This document shows, piece by piece, positions 25,025-36,659 of a stretch of 64,000 bases of DNA. The notes beneath the pieces are model-generated. The model was not told the DNA's origin. It was given only the letters and a program-made list of their open reading frames with translations, and made no database searches. The number at the start of each line of letters is the position of its first letter. Position 1 is the stretch's first letter. The translations under genes and the position numbers were made by a program. This DNA comes from Sipunculus nudus (taxonomy: Eukaryota; Annelida; Sipuncula; Golfingiida; Sipunculidae): NCBI GenBank assembly GCA_026874595.1, contig CM049313.1, forward strand, positions 40,948,659 through 41,012,658. Direction: 5' to 3'.

Positions 25025-26645
25025 TGGAGAGCAGGAGAACTGGGGCGTTGTAAAAAACTCAAAGAACAAATGCAAGTGTAATTCTGTTTTTATAGGCTTT
25101 TTGTTTCAAAATCATGCAGCACAGTTTCAATTTTCGTGATCCATATGTGAGATCTATATGCGGACTTTGCCAAGAAGTGGCTAAAAGTTGTTTTTAAAAT
25201 TTAAAACTAATTTCAGCATTGACACAAATATAGGGCTTGCACGTAAACATTTTCCAGCACTACTCGACTTTTCTCGGACAATATCCTAGCATTAATTTAA
25301 ATGTCAGAGGCATAAGAGAAAGGATTTATATTATTAATATAAAATGTGCAAAAATATATATGACATTCATTTGACAAATTTCCTTCAATCATCAAGAATA
25401 AAATGAGTAAACTTTCAATTCACCGGCATGATGAATAATAACCATGAAAACTACTACCGCCGCAGTTGCTTCTAAAACACATTTAAAAACTCGTGTAACA
25501 ACCAACTGACATTTATGTAATTAGTCATGCCGTAGGTGTAGCTTTTAGTCACGTATTTTATTGTGAAAAGTTGGGTACTGATGTGGATCGTTAATGTCCA
25601 AAGTTTTGTATATCACACCTTATCCGTACCTCTTGTCAAGAAGAACAACGCCCGAAAAAAGAGATGGTTAAAATGGCCCTTTGGCGGGTTTCCTTAAAAA
25701 AATGAGAACAATAATTATAAATTTATATCGGTTAGTGTATAACAGGACATCCGTGCTTTTTTGAGGTGTGTTTGAGCGTGTGTGTATGTCTAATAGTGTG
25801 TGTGTAATGGTGTGTGTAATTATAAGACGCTACAGGATGAAGACCTCTTTGTCCTGAGTGAACTCGGTCTGGTTTTCTTTTTCGAAGACTTTACTAAATA
25901 ACGACATGATCCACCACGACATTTCTGAAAGATTCCCTTAAATTTTACATTAACAGTGGTGCCTGGGGATTTAATATTTAACCATCATTGTAAACGTTGA
26001 TAGATTTTGCTCCCAGGTGGCCCACCCGTCGACGTGAAGGACGGATAAGTATAAATGAAGAAAAATATTGCAATTTGTTACTTAAATATTTGTTAATTAT
26101 GTTTCAGAGCCAGCATAGGTCTTAATCAATTTTAACTTAATCAATTGACAAAATACATGCATGGGGATACAGGGAGAAGTTCACCCGAAAAAATGCTGAC
26201 TAAGAATTATTCATAGCTCCATGTCAGTGTCCAGGGGCTCCTTGGCGCCACTAAGAAACTCCCAGGCATTTTTCTGGGTTCACTTCCGCTTTCGCAAAGG
26301 ATCCCGCACATGTGATTTGGGAAGCAATTTGTCGACTTCCGTTGGATCCTGCATACAACAATCATAAAATCTCTCCCGCCCGTAACGTCTTATTCCTCAC
26401 CTTTGACGTGTCTGTAAAAGCAGTCTCGTAACTGCCGCAAAAAGGAGAGACTTCTAAGTAAAGGTGATGACGGATTCTTTTGGGTTTATTTTCACATTTT
26501 AAAAACTCTTGATTAAACTCTGAGGAATACTGGCGGAATATCTATATCATATACATTACATGAAACATGTACACAGTGACGAGTGTATTATATTTTTTAA
26601 TGTATTTCAGACACTAAATTACCTTGATCAAGAACCAGTTCTGAT
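25025..26645. other. Intergenic, no supported feature
   Basis: No recognisable ORF. A short GT-rich patch lies at about 25768-25820. Confidence 0.5.
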
Positions 26646-27182
26646 GGGTCTGTCCACTTAGGTGACTCTACAGGCGACTACAGACGACCAGGCTGTCGGC
26701 TCATGGTCGCAGGGGGTCGCCTGTAGTCACCTGTAGTTGCCCGAAGTCGCCCAGAGACGCGTGGCCTCTTACCTGTCGCCGCAGGATTATCAACATGATC
26801 AAAATTCTCAGGAGACAGCTTTTTTGACGCCAGTCTGCGTAGCCTGTCGTCTACTGGCGTAGGTGAGGTCGTAGGCTGTCGCCATATGACGTAGGTTGTC
26901 GTACGTCCTGTCGAAGGCTATCGACAGGTCATGCGGGTTGTCTTAAGTCCCGTCGTGGGCTAGTGCACTTGAAACAGGGCCAATCATCGAAGCTTGTCGC
27001 GGCGATTGTGTCGCCGGCTGTCGGCAGCTTGTCGAAGCTTGTCGCCAGACAGTCGTCAGCCTGTGTAAGCTTGTAGTAGACTATTGTCGTAGCGGAGGTT
27101 AAGTCGCCTGTTTTTCGGCGACCATGAAGCGACGGCCAGGTCGTCTGTAGTCGCTTGTAGAATCACCTAAGTGGGACAGCCC
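26646..27182. mobile_element. MITE-like DNA transposon with ~44-bp terminal inverted repeats
   Basis: The left end reads GGGTCTGTCCACTTAGGTGA, then ctctacaggcgactacagacgacc. The reverse complement of the right end reads GGGCTGTCCCACTTAGGTGA, then ttctacaagcgactacagacgacc. That is about 40 of 44 positions identical. The 537-bp element is GC-richer than its surroundings and full of TGTCG/GTCGC motifs. It has no transposase ORF. No target-site duplication is obvious, so the superfamily is not assigned. Confidence 0.75.
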
Positions 27183-28395
27183 AATGAGACGCCTTGTGTA
27201 GATAAAAGCTCTGTAACTGACCTTCTTTACTGTAAACATTTCATACCCAATTCACAATTTACTTCTTATGAATCAAATTTTAAAAAGGATATAAATAATT
27301 TAAACTATCAAGAATGACTGGTAAATTGTTTACTTTCATTTGCATAAATAAACATTTTCATTATTTCTAATGACAGAGTCGGTTTGTTGGCAACTAATTT
27401 CCGGCAGTATATAGAGACATTTGATATTTCAAACCCGAGTACAAATGGAAACTAATTATGATTGGCCTTAGGTCTGTAGTTCAAAATAGCATAATAGGAA
27501 TGAATATAAATAGAAATAGAAACATAAAAATAAATATAAAGCATCTAGAACAGCTGTCATAGCTTAACGTGTGTGTGGAGACAGTTTGGAAATCAACAAA
27601 TATATCACAGTATTAACACTGCATATAAATATATTTGCACTTTTTTATTAACCTTTCTGTGGAATTTACACAGGGGCGTAACTGTCAGCTCGGAGTGGGG
27701 GGGGGGGGGGGTGCAAAACCTGCTTGCCAAGAGTACAAACACACGCACTATCATACACAGCCCTACACACAAACATACCTGCAGATGAGAGTATAAACAT
27801 GTAATTAAACCTGATGTGAACATGACTGATGTGTGTGCGTTTCTTTTTAAATTATTTTCATAATATAATTTTTTATAGCAGCTATTTAGAATCGTGAAAG
27901 GTAGTCCGCAATATTACACAGAATGGGGGGGGGGGGGGGGGGAGGGACACGGCACTACTTCGCTACGCCCCTGTTACACAAGTATGTGAATGTGAATTAA
28001 GAAATTATCGTGAATCAAAAGTGTAGAAATTCTGAATCTCCTACTATGAGTATTTTTTAAGGCAACAGCACCTTTATAAGTGAGTAAGAACAATATGCAA
28101 CAAAATTGAAAGTGAAGGTCGATCAAGTATACATACGTAAATATAAAATGAAGGCGTGTGTGTGAGAAGGAGGTGTTTTCCGTGCACCTGTGTAAGAAGA
28201 AATCAGACAAGCAGATCTCCACCAACATGACACAATGAGGTTATAACCAGATTGATATGACAGCAGCCTTTTTATCGTTTCTCTTTCATTCAGAACGTTA
28301 TTGTGTGTGACTGTAATACATTAGTTGTGGTTGGTCTTCAGATTTTTAGTGTGTGTGACTGTAATACAGTAGTTGTTGTTGGTTTTTATACTTAT
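27183..28395. other. Intergenic with two long G-runs
   Basis: Runs of about 15 G (27697-27711) and 18 G (27925-27942) are present. No supported gene; the ORFs here are 84 residues or fewer and unrecognised. Confidence 0.5.
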
Positions 28396-28399
28396 ATCC

Positions 28400-28778
28400 C
28401 GTTTCCATTGTATAACATGATATCCCGTGTCAATACTATATAGTTATATCCAATGTCCATTCTAAATACTGATATCACATGTCCATTCGATATACTGAAA
28501 TCCAATGTCCTGGCTATATACTGATAATCCAATGGTCATTCTATATGCTGATATCCCGTGTCCATACTACATATTGATACCCATGACCATTCTTTATAAT
28601 TATATTCCTGATTCATAGTGACATACTGATATCCCGTGTCCATTATATTTACTGGTACCCATGACCATTCTATATACTGATATCATGTGTCCATTATATT
28701 TACTGGTACCCATGACCATTCTATATACTGATATCCCGTGTCCATTATATTTACTGGTACCCATGACCATTCTATATA

Positions 28779-28780
<2 letters not shown>
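28400..28780. repeat. 51-bp minisatellite
   Basis: The last three units (about 28628-28780) are near-identical with a 51-bp period: gatatcccgtgtccattata, then tttactggtacccatgaccattctatatact. Older degenerate units with the same phrases extend left to about 28400. Confidence 0.85.

Positions 28781-28830
<50 letters not shown>
28781..28830. repeat. (AT)n microsatellite growing out of the 51-bp repeat
   Basis: About 25 AT units begin inside the tatactgatat end of the last 51-bp unit. Confidence 0.9.
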
Positions 28831-28832
<2 letters not shown>

Positions 28833-31800
28833 GTCTGCCCATGCGACAACTACTACTGACAAATATGGTTTCAAACGAGTGAATACTGCATGCTTGTTTG
28901 AATATTATGAAAAGCCTATTTCACTATTTCTTTAAATTAATCAACGTATAATAGCATTTGGTAAGACTCCATTTCAGTTAAATTGAATTGGTATGTTAGT
29001 TTCCTGGTAAATAATAATGTGCAATGATTAGGTATTTCGTTCCTGTGTTATTCTGTGTTATAATAACCAATTTAATGTCATGTTCACTAACCCTCGAACA
29101 ATTAACAGATAGTGTATAGAGCCCGATTCGAGCGGGCGGAGTTTGAGGCTCCTGCAAAAATAGTTGTAAGAAATTTTGTTTAACTTGTAAAGATTAAAAT
29201 CTGAAAAAAAATAAAGCCTCATTAATGTGTATTCACAAATCAAAGATTCGGGAATACATACATCTGACTGCAAAACGTACTCGAGATCACCTTTAATTTG
29301 ACTCTCCCTGTTGTTTAGAAATGTCAAACACTTCAGCAACCGATGCCAGCCGTCCTTTTTGTAAACGTACAAAAGGTTATAAATTTATTACCAATCCTTT
29401 AATTGGTTTCAAAATTCAGCTAAAAAACAGGCTTCATTCTCGTGATTAGATATAAAGTACTACATTGGCTTCCCATGGTTAAACGGGGTCAGGGTGCTTA
29501 GGTCAGTCAACGAGTCTAATGTGATCAAATTGTGTTACAAAGGACACTTTAGTCAGTTATATACTAGAGAATCATCCTGTTACATTTACCGAAGTATTTG
29601 TTCGTAGGAAATATAAAAGAAAACAAAATTCTGAGCATATCATAAACCAGTACTTTTCGTTATATAATGAAGGGTTTATTTCGGGTTTATGCAACGTGTG
29701 TCAACAATATTTATATGTTCATGATGTTGTGTTTATTGACCGTTTGTCTTTGTCTGGTTTCTGTGGCCATGCATATAGGATTTGCTCCAGTTACGGTACT
29801 CAGAGCATCGTCTGAAACAAAGTCAAACAGCGATGCACAGAACAGTCATTTGTCTCCCATCATGCAGCAGACGACACTTGATTAGCCTCGCTCTGGTTAA
29901 CCCGCCATCATGCGCATCACACCCAAGTCACTTACAGCTTTTGGGTAACTTTTTACTTCTCTTTATGGGAGGAAAGCGGTACAATTATAATTAAGGTCTG
30001 AATCATTCAGTGGAATAAAAGTCTTTTACATTAGTCTTGTACATAATAACATGTTGCATTGACAGGTAGTCGTTTCCCTGTAATATTAATTTTTATGCGG
30101 ATACGAGTCGTTTGCTTTACAACACCACAAACAATCCTAAATTCTCAGTTAATTGTAACATGACAAGCCAAAATTATTATTTGCAAATTAGTATAAGCTG
30201 AACGTGTGTCGCAGTGTTTTCGTCGATGAAACACCACTAATCGCTCCAGTGAACTGAGCCACAGACAATAAAACGCACCCATTTGAACTGCAATCAACTG
30301 ACACGATACTAATTTATCACACTAGTAAAGTTTCAAGCTCTATCAGTCAAAGAAATCATGACAGTCAAAGAAAATAAGATTTACTCATTTTTTTCTTGGA
30401 CATTTGCCTGACCAATTTAAACTTAAAGCAACCTTCATGTGACATTGGACTTGACAATTTTCCTAAACTTACCAGCAACTTTTTTTTTTAAAGAAATTAA
30501 TACCAAGGCATCCCCCTGAATCAACTGGTAATCCAGCTTATGAAATTTACATGAGAGCTTGTGAAATAACCTCATATGCCGAGGTAGCACCGCCACTAGC
30601 CGTGACATACCAGACTCAGTAGGCAATGATAATTTGGTTAGTAAGCCTACTTGAGCCGTGATACAAGCAATATCAAGGAATGCATCGCAGTGTTCTTCCA
30701 TCATGTTGCATATATATTGTGGTAAACAGTACATAATCTTAAAATTATGCTACAAATGATGAATTAAGACACAAGAATTCATGTGAACTCACAACCCTCA
30801 CTAAAAACCCTTTTCTCTATGGTAGTCATTTCCTGTATCGCGTACAAGTTGGCTGCATCAAGTAACCCGTGTAAGCCATGTATTCATGCGGTCAGAAATT
30901 CAACAAACATGCGGAGGGGTTAAGCAATATGCTGAATTAAAACGAACTTTTCTCGCTCATGTTTGGTGTAGTTAGAAAATACACTAAAATGTTGACGATT
31001 ATTGAGTAACTGACATTGTACCAGTAGGCCATGAGGCGTTGTCTCAAGCCTGTTGACGTGTCTGTGTTGTCTCTTTGTTTTGTACATTGATCTGTACAAA
31101 ATATCCCCAGTCGTAGAGGGATTTAAGAAATAGGCAGAAATGCAAATATGTTGCAACAAAACACTTTATTATATTTTATAACCAAAAAAATCTGTGTAAT
31201 GATTAGAAATTTTTGAGAGTGGAGATGAGAGGATTGATTTATTTTTGAACTGTGAAGTCTAGCTCTATGTCTGTGGGATTTAATTTCCAGAATGGCCACA
31301 TCCAATGTGCCTAGTGGTCCCAGAGAGTCATTCAACCTTAAGAAAATTTTGAAGATATTCCCAATATTAAAAATGTGAAATTCAGCATGAATAAATGGAT
31401 GTTAGATTGAGTTAAAGTTTATCAAATATCAATGTAATAAAAAAAGATACCGGATTGAAATAAATTAAGTTGGATTTGAGAAATAACAAACAAGAATGGT
31501 TAGCGCTTTTGACAAAAAAAAAAAGGGTAGTTGATAGATCACTTATCCTTGCCAAGACGGATCATTTCGGATTCATTACTCATTTTGTTCACGTACAATC
31601 CAGTGAAACAATGGTGCGGTTCATTTTATGGCTTAATCGATAACGTACGGTAAGACGCCGTTCACAGTGAAGAAATACCCATTAATTTTATCCATATCCA
31701 ACTCGACACTACAATTTAAAAGTTAAAAAAGAAGAATTTATAATGCTGAGTAACAGTCGAATGCATGAGCAGTTCAATAACTGTAGTATATAGTAGTATT

Positions 31801-32233
31801 TTCTACAGGAATAACGGTAAAAGATGTACAAATCTGATAGGGAAGAGAGGGCCGTTTGTACCAAGCTACCCAATGCCCCCATAAACATACAAGATCCAAC
31901 CATTAGACATCAACCATATAGTGAGTCATCCAGCGGGGTAACAGGACCATAGAATCATGGCAACTTTACAACCTTGAGTCCTGGCCTCAATTTGGCGATC
32001 TCCGACTTGTTATGACAGCTTACACCCAAGCACTGTATCTTTTCGGTTGACTAATGGTCCATTTTATTCATACAACACACGCAATGCTCGCTCAAATTAA
32101 TTTTCCACACGTTGGTAGTTAATGGTACACCTTAAATTTACTGAGAATTCATTATGTTAATTCTGATGAATGTAAACTTAGATTCAAGATACATGACAGA
32201 AGAAAGTTGTATCTGTGTGTTCAAGAATGCGTG

Positions 32234-32236
<3 letters not shown>
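28831..32236. other. Gene-poor intergenic stretch
   Basis: ORFs up to 104 residues occur but none has a recognisable domain. One at 29667-29885 (plus) starts with a hydrophobic segment that could pass as a signal peptide (see rejected list). No RNA gene seen. Confidence 0.45.
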
Positions 32237-32286
<50 letters not shown>

Positions 32287-32299
32287 GGGGGGGGGGGGT
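32237..32299. repeat. (GA)n followed by poly-G
   Basis: About 22 GA units, then aaa and about 14 G. Confidence 0.9.
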
Positions 32300-32818
32300 A
32301 ATATTGAATGAGGTAAAAACTGAAAGGAAACCGAAAATCTGATTGCATTAATACAGTGACATGACCTTTACCACAGGGATATGAATACATTTTTTTTTAT
32401 AGAAATCATACCACTTAAATTGAGAATATTAACAAGAAAAAAATACTCTGATACTATTGCGTCAGTATTCTATAAAGTAAATCATTCATTACACTTAACT
32501 TCAGGTTTGCTAGTCGGGCAAGAAGTGCCGAGTTTGTATTTAATATTTATTGTTTAACATATTTAAGACAAGATTATATGCTCTGACACAGGGCTCTTTT
32601 AACAATCCAGTTTATACTAATGTAAAATCATGCAATATTCAATGACAGGATGATAAAAATGGTTTTCGATGAACGATACAACAAAATATGATATTAAACA
32701 GGGAAATGAATAAGTGTGATATGCAACGGAATACGCGATGCACTCAAGAGACTGACAAACACATAAAATAGAACAGAATATCAAATAAAATGTTATGACA
32801 TAGAAAGTAGCATTAATT

Positions 32819-32990
32819 GGGGCCTGGACAGTCGAGGGGAAAAACGCTCGGCTCTCTCCCCTGGCGACCCAGGTTCGATCCAAGGCCTGTGGTTTTCTCC
32901 GGGTTCTCCGGTTTTCTCCACCTATACAGTTTGCTGAACGCCAAATTCTGAGCCATGGAGAGTGCAGCGATTAGTAATAATAACTATTTG
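32819..32990 (+). mobile_element. tRNA-derived SINE-like element
   Basis: A tRNA-like head ends in a near-consensus Pol III B box (GGTTCGATCC at 32872-32881). It is followed by gtggttttctccgggttc and tccggttttctcc, a motif I associate with SINEs of molluscs and other invertebrates. The A box is less clear. No tRNA-like 3' acceptor is present, so this is not a functional tRNA gene. Confidence 0.55.
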
Positions 32991-34950
32991 TACAATTCAT
33001 GTAAAATAAATACGTTTATATTAAAAAAAAGACACAAAGGAGGTGTAAACTTATTGCGTGACCATTTTTAACGAGAGCTAGATGGAGCAATATTTCCCTG
33101 TCATTTAATATTTTCCACAAAATAGGGCCTCTGCATAAATATGATTTATTTTAGATAAACCAGTGAAGCCCTGTTAATGCTCCTGTCTAACTATGCAAGG
33201 ATCATCCCTTGGGTAATAAACGAAGGTGACATCCGGGAAAAGAGTTAACTGAAATTTGCTAAAAATAATATATGGGACCTTATACAGAACCTTAAATCAA
33301 ATTAACATAGGAAAAAATTTGATTATTTGGAAGCGGTTTTATGGTAGCACCCGTAGCATAAAAGCACACCTAAATTTAGAATCAATTAATAAGTTGTTTA
33401 AATGTATATCAAAGTGTATATTTAAATTTTACTAACGGTATACAGGGTTCTTCATAATGGTATATGTATTTATGAAATTCACAATCAATTTCATGTGACA
33501 TTGTGAGATTTTATTTTTAAACATGAAGTTCTACATGCATACGGGCAGCCGCAGTCTTATCTAGTATATTTATATACAGAACAAACAAAATACATATACT
33601 TCATAACATCTAATCACATTTTTTCTGGTGCGTGTTCAAGGTGCGTAACTCCTCATTATTGTCACTGTAGCTCTTAAATTGTCAGCAAAACTGTTGTCAT
33701 CTGCACAACCCAATAAAAATTCTGACATGACACACCCGCACATAATTATTGTTATTAGTCTGTCTCTGTCTCTTTCTCTCTTATTGTCTCTCTCTCTTTC
33801 TCACTTTAATATTGACAGGTAGGTGAATTAGAAATGGCTATTCGACTTGGCAGGCCTCTTCAGAATGTGCTAGACATGCAATAGACCCAATCCCCGTAGT
33901 ACATGCTGTCTAATATTTTGAGGACCTTTGGCATAATTTTTATCATTGACCTTTGGCATGATTTTGGTATTAGCTTGTGGGTTTTGCTTGTGTCAAAATA
34001 ATAAATTTTTAGGTACAACAACGTGAAAAAGGCCTAGGGAGATGACAGACTTGCGTATAATAACCCAGGTCCCTGGTATAAAAGGGATAAACACAATATG
34101 CACTAGGTAGCCAGTATGCAAAGATGTATATCTGACGGCAATGCAACTGTAAAATGTGATGTTAGTGGAGACTAATTTTACTATACTCAGCAATAAATGT
34201 TAGGGAAAATAGTAATTTTAATATATTATGTTATGTTTCATATATTTTTTCTATAGTTTCTACCTTCCTTTTTTTTCACTTTCATGTTTTACTTATCTAT
34301 TTTTTGCAGCCGGTTTCCATTCCCCTTTCACGAGTTTACGCGTGCCCGTCAGCTAACATCCAAATAATAATCAATAGATGTTGCTGGAGGATATAATAAA
34401 GTAAATCACATTCATGTGGACGATCTCAAAATATCATGATCGATGGTCACAGACACTGAGGCGCAGTGCCTACGTCAGGTAATGTCATGATCCATCAATA
34501 AATCTAATAAAGAAAATGAAATGGGCGTGAGAGGGCGATAATGGGTGAGCTCTTTACATTTATTCCCATCACACTGTGTTAGCGTGGCTCACTGACTATG
34601 ACGTCAGAGAGCCAGTCATCGGGGGTTATCTCAACCCTGTCGCACTTGGTGGGTAACTTACGTACAACTGAGCTTGCACAGAGAGAACAGTCAGCCAATA
34701 GGGCGACGACGATCATTATAAATGCACCTGGCGGCGTGGCCCCATTATAACCTTTAACGAAAAAGTCATTGTGTTTTTTTTTCTCATTACGCATCATTTT
34801 TACCATCTCTGATTTCGGGTCCAGGACCAGAAATTTCGAGTTATACTTTTCTTGATTGATATGTTGGTCATCTGAATAAACCCTGTTGCTGGACAAACTT
34901 CAAAGCACGTGATCTGTTAATTTAATCTATTTCAACATTTTTCCTGTTAT
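32991..34950. other. Intergenic, no supported feature
   Basis: A short TC-rich patch lies at 33762-33803. The longest ORF (minus, 34579-34896, 105 residues) is unrecognised. Confidence 0.45.
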
Positions 34951-34952
<2 letters not shown>

Positions 34953-34991
<39 letters not shown>

Positions 34992-35008
34992 GGACGGACG
35001 GACAGACA
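34953..35008. repeat. (GA)n then (CGGA)n/(CAGA)n microsatellite
   Basis: About 18 GA units followed by three GGAC units and a few CAGA units. Confidence 0.85.
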
Positions 35009-35256
35009 TGCAGACAGAAATAACAGTCCAACCAGATGTCTTATGGAAAATAGCACTGACAATTTTCGACGTCGTCACATACTTTCTAACAGTACCAAAC
35101 ATGACATTGAGCGAAAAAGTCTCCGTTATATCTCAGCATATGATAACCTCCCTGCATGTTTGTTTCTAACCGCATACATGCATGTCTGTCACAGGTAATG
35201 TGTTTGAAAGCTCGGTCTCTGAGCACAGCGATAGAAGGCGGTCATCTTATCAATAC

Positions 35257-35798
35257 ACACAGATTCTTAGATGTTCCAGTGACAGCAAATATATACAAAT
35301 TCACACATCGATATTACAAGAAGAATATCTTCTGTGACATCTGTAAATGTCAGAACCCACATTCTGCCCTAATATCTAGTGAATTGTAATTTTACATAAG
35401 ACACTTAGTAAAATGAACTTCCGGGGATCAAATTTGGTTATCTTAATCAGAAAGACAGGGTTATTAATTCTTGTATTAGGTAAAACCGTTTGTTATGATT
35501 CCTTGAAACCTAAAAGATATGTCCATATTTTTATTTCGATATTCGCTTTTGTTCTTTCACAATGCTTGGTCATTCGAGTTTTCCATAAGTGCCACCAGTC
35601 ATGTTGGTCGGTATTATAGGAGAACGGACGTGTAGTCAATTAACAGAGATATCTTAATACCAAAGATGGCAAGTCCATTGTAGTGGGAGAGGTCTGACCG
35701 TCATTCCTGCTGCACTTCACTACCATAGAGAACATTCCAAAAAAAAAGAAGGAAGTTGCTGTTGGCCTTAAATGAGAATAGAACAAAGTACACAAAGT
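35257..35798 (+). repeat. 544-bp tandem duplication, copy 1
   Basis: Begins acacacagattcttagatgt and ends gaacaaagtacacaa; repeated almost base for base at offset +543/544. It contains an ORF at 35413-35619 with two hydrophobic stretches that I do not recognise. Confidence 0.9.
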
Positions 35799-36338
35799 AC
35801 ACACAGATTCTTAGATGTTCCAGAGACAGCAAATATATACAAATTCACACATCAATATTACAAGAAGAATATCTTCTGTGACATCTGTAAATGTCAGAAC
35901 CCACATTCTGCCCTAATATCTAGTGAATTGTAATTTTACATAAGACACTTAGTAAAATGAACTTCCGGGGATCAAATTTGGTTATCTTAATCAGAAAGAC
36001 AGGGTTATTAATTCTTGTATTAGGTAAAACCGCTTGTTATGATTCCTTGAAACCTAAAAAATATGTCCATATTTTTATTTCGATATTCGCTTTTGTTCTT
36101 TCACAATGCTTGGTCATTCGAGTTTTCCATAAGTGCCACCAGTCATGTTGGTCGGTATAGGAGAACGGACGTGTAGTCAATTTAAAAAAGATATCTTAAT
36201 ACCAAAGATGGCAAGTCCATTGTAGTGGGAGAGGTCTGACCGTCATTCCTGCTGCACTACACCACCATAGAGAACATTCCAAAAAAAGGAGGAAGTTGCT
36301 GTCGGCCTTAAATGAGAATAGAACAAAGTACACAATGT
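35799..36338 (+). repeat. 544-bp tandem duplication, copy 2
   Basis: Differs from copy 1 at only a handful of positions, for example aaaccgttt/aaaccgctt and a one-base indel in the poly-A stretch. The corresponding ORF is at 35957-36160. Confidence 0.9.
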
Positions 36339-36655
36339 GAGTGAATTCTAAATATGCAACGTTGGATAATGTTCTTCATTCTTTGCTAGGACCTCTAATG
36401 ATGGATTAATATTCATATGATATATTCATTATCAAAGTTTTGTGTATGAGCCACTTATCAGTACAATAATCTGCTACCTAAGTCCCAAACTGCAGTTATG
36501 TACCCTGACGTTGAGGTATCCTCAAGCCACTACTCGATAAATGACTTGAGTTGCATAATCATTTTATAAAATATTTGTTATTATATTTATATCTGTTTGA
36601 AACACAAGTTGCCAATACACTTATCCCCTCACAATAAAATGTTATAATTATGAAC
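36339..36655. other. Spacer, nothing recognised
   Basis: AT-rich sequence between the tandem duplication and the minisatellite. Confidence 0.5.
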
Positions 36656-36659
36656 TCAG

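Noticed and set aside
24366-25139. 257-residue plus-strand ORF and several minus-strand ORFs
   Set aside because: By-products of a 30-bp tandem repeat open on both strands; no codon-level signal or gene context.
29667-29885. 72-residue ORF with a hydrophobic N-terminal stretch resembling a signal peptide
   Set aside because: No cysteine or dibasic processing pattern, no recognisable family and no splice context; chance is sufficient explanation.
30435-30734. 99-residue minus-strand ORF, basic at its C-terminus
   Set aside because: No family recognised and the flanks look non-coding.
32819-32990. Functional tRNA gene
   Set aside because: The B box is good but the cloverleaf cannot be completed, and the 3' continuation is a SINE-type sequence.
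34579-34896. 105-residue minus-strand ORF
   Set aside because: No recognisable domain and no promoter or splice evidence.
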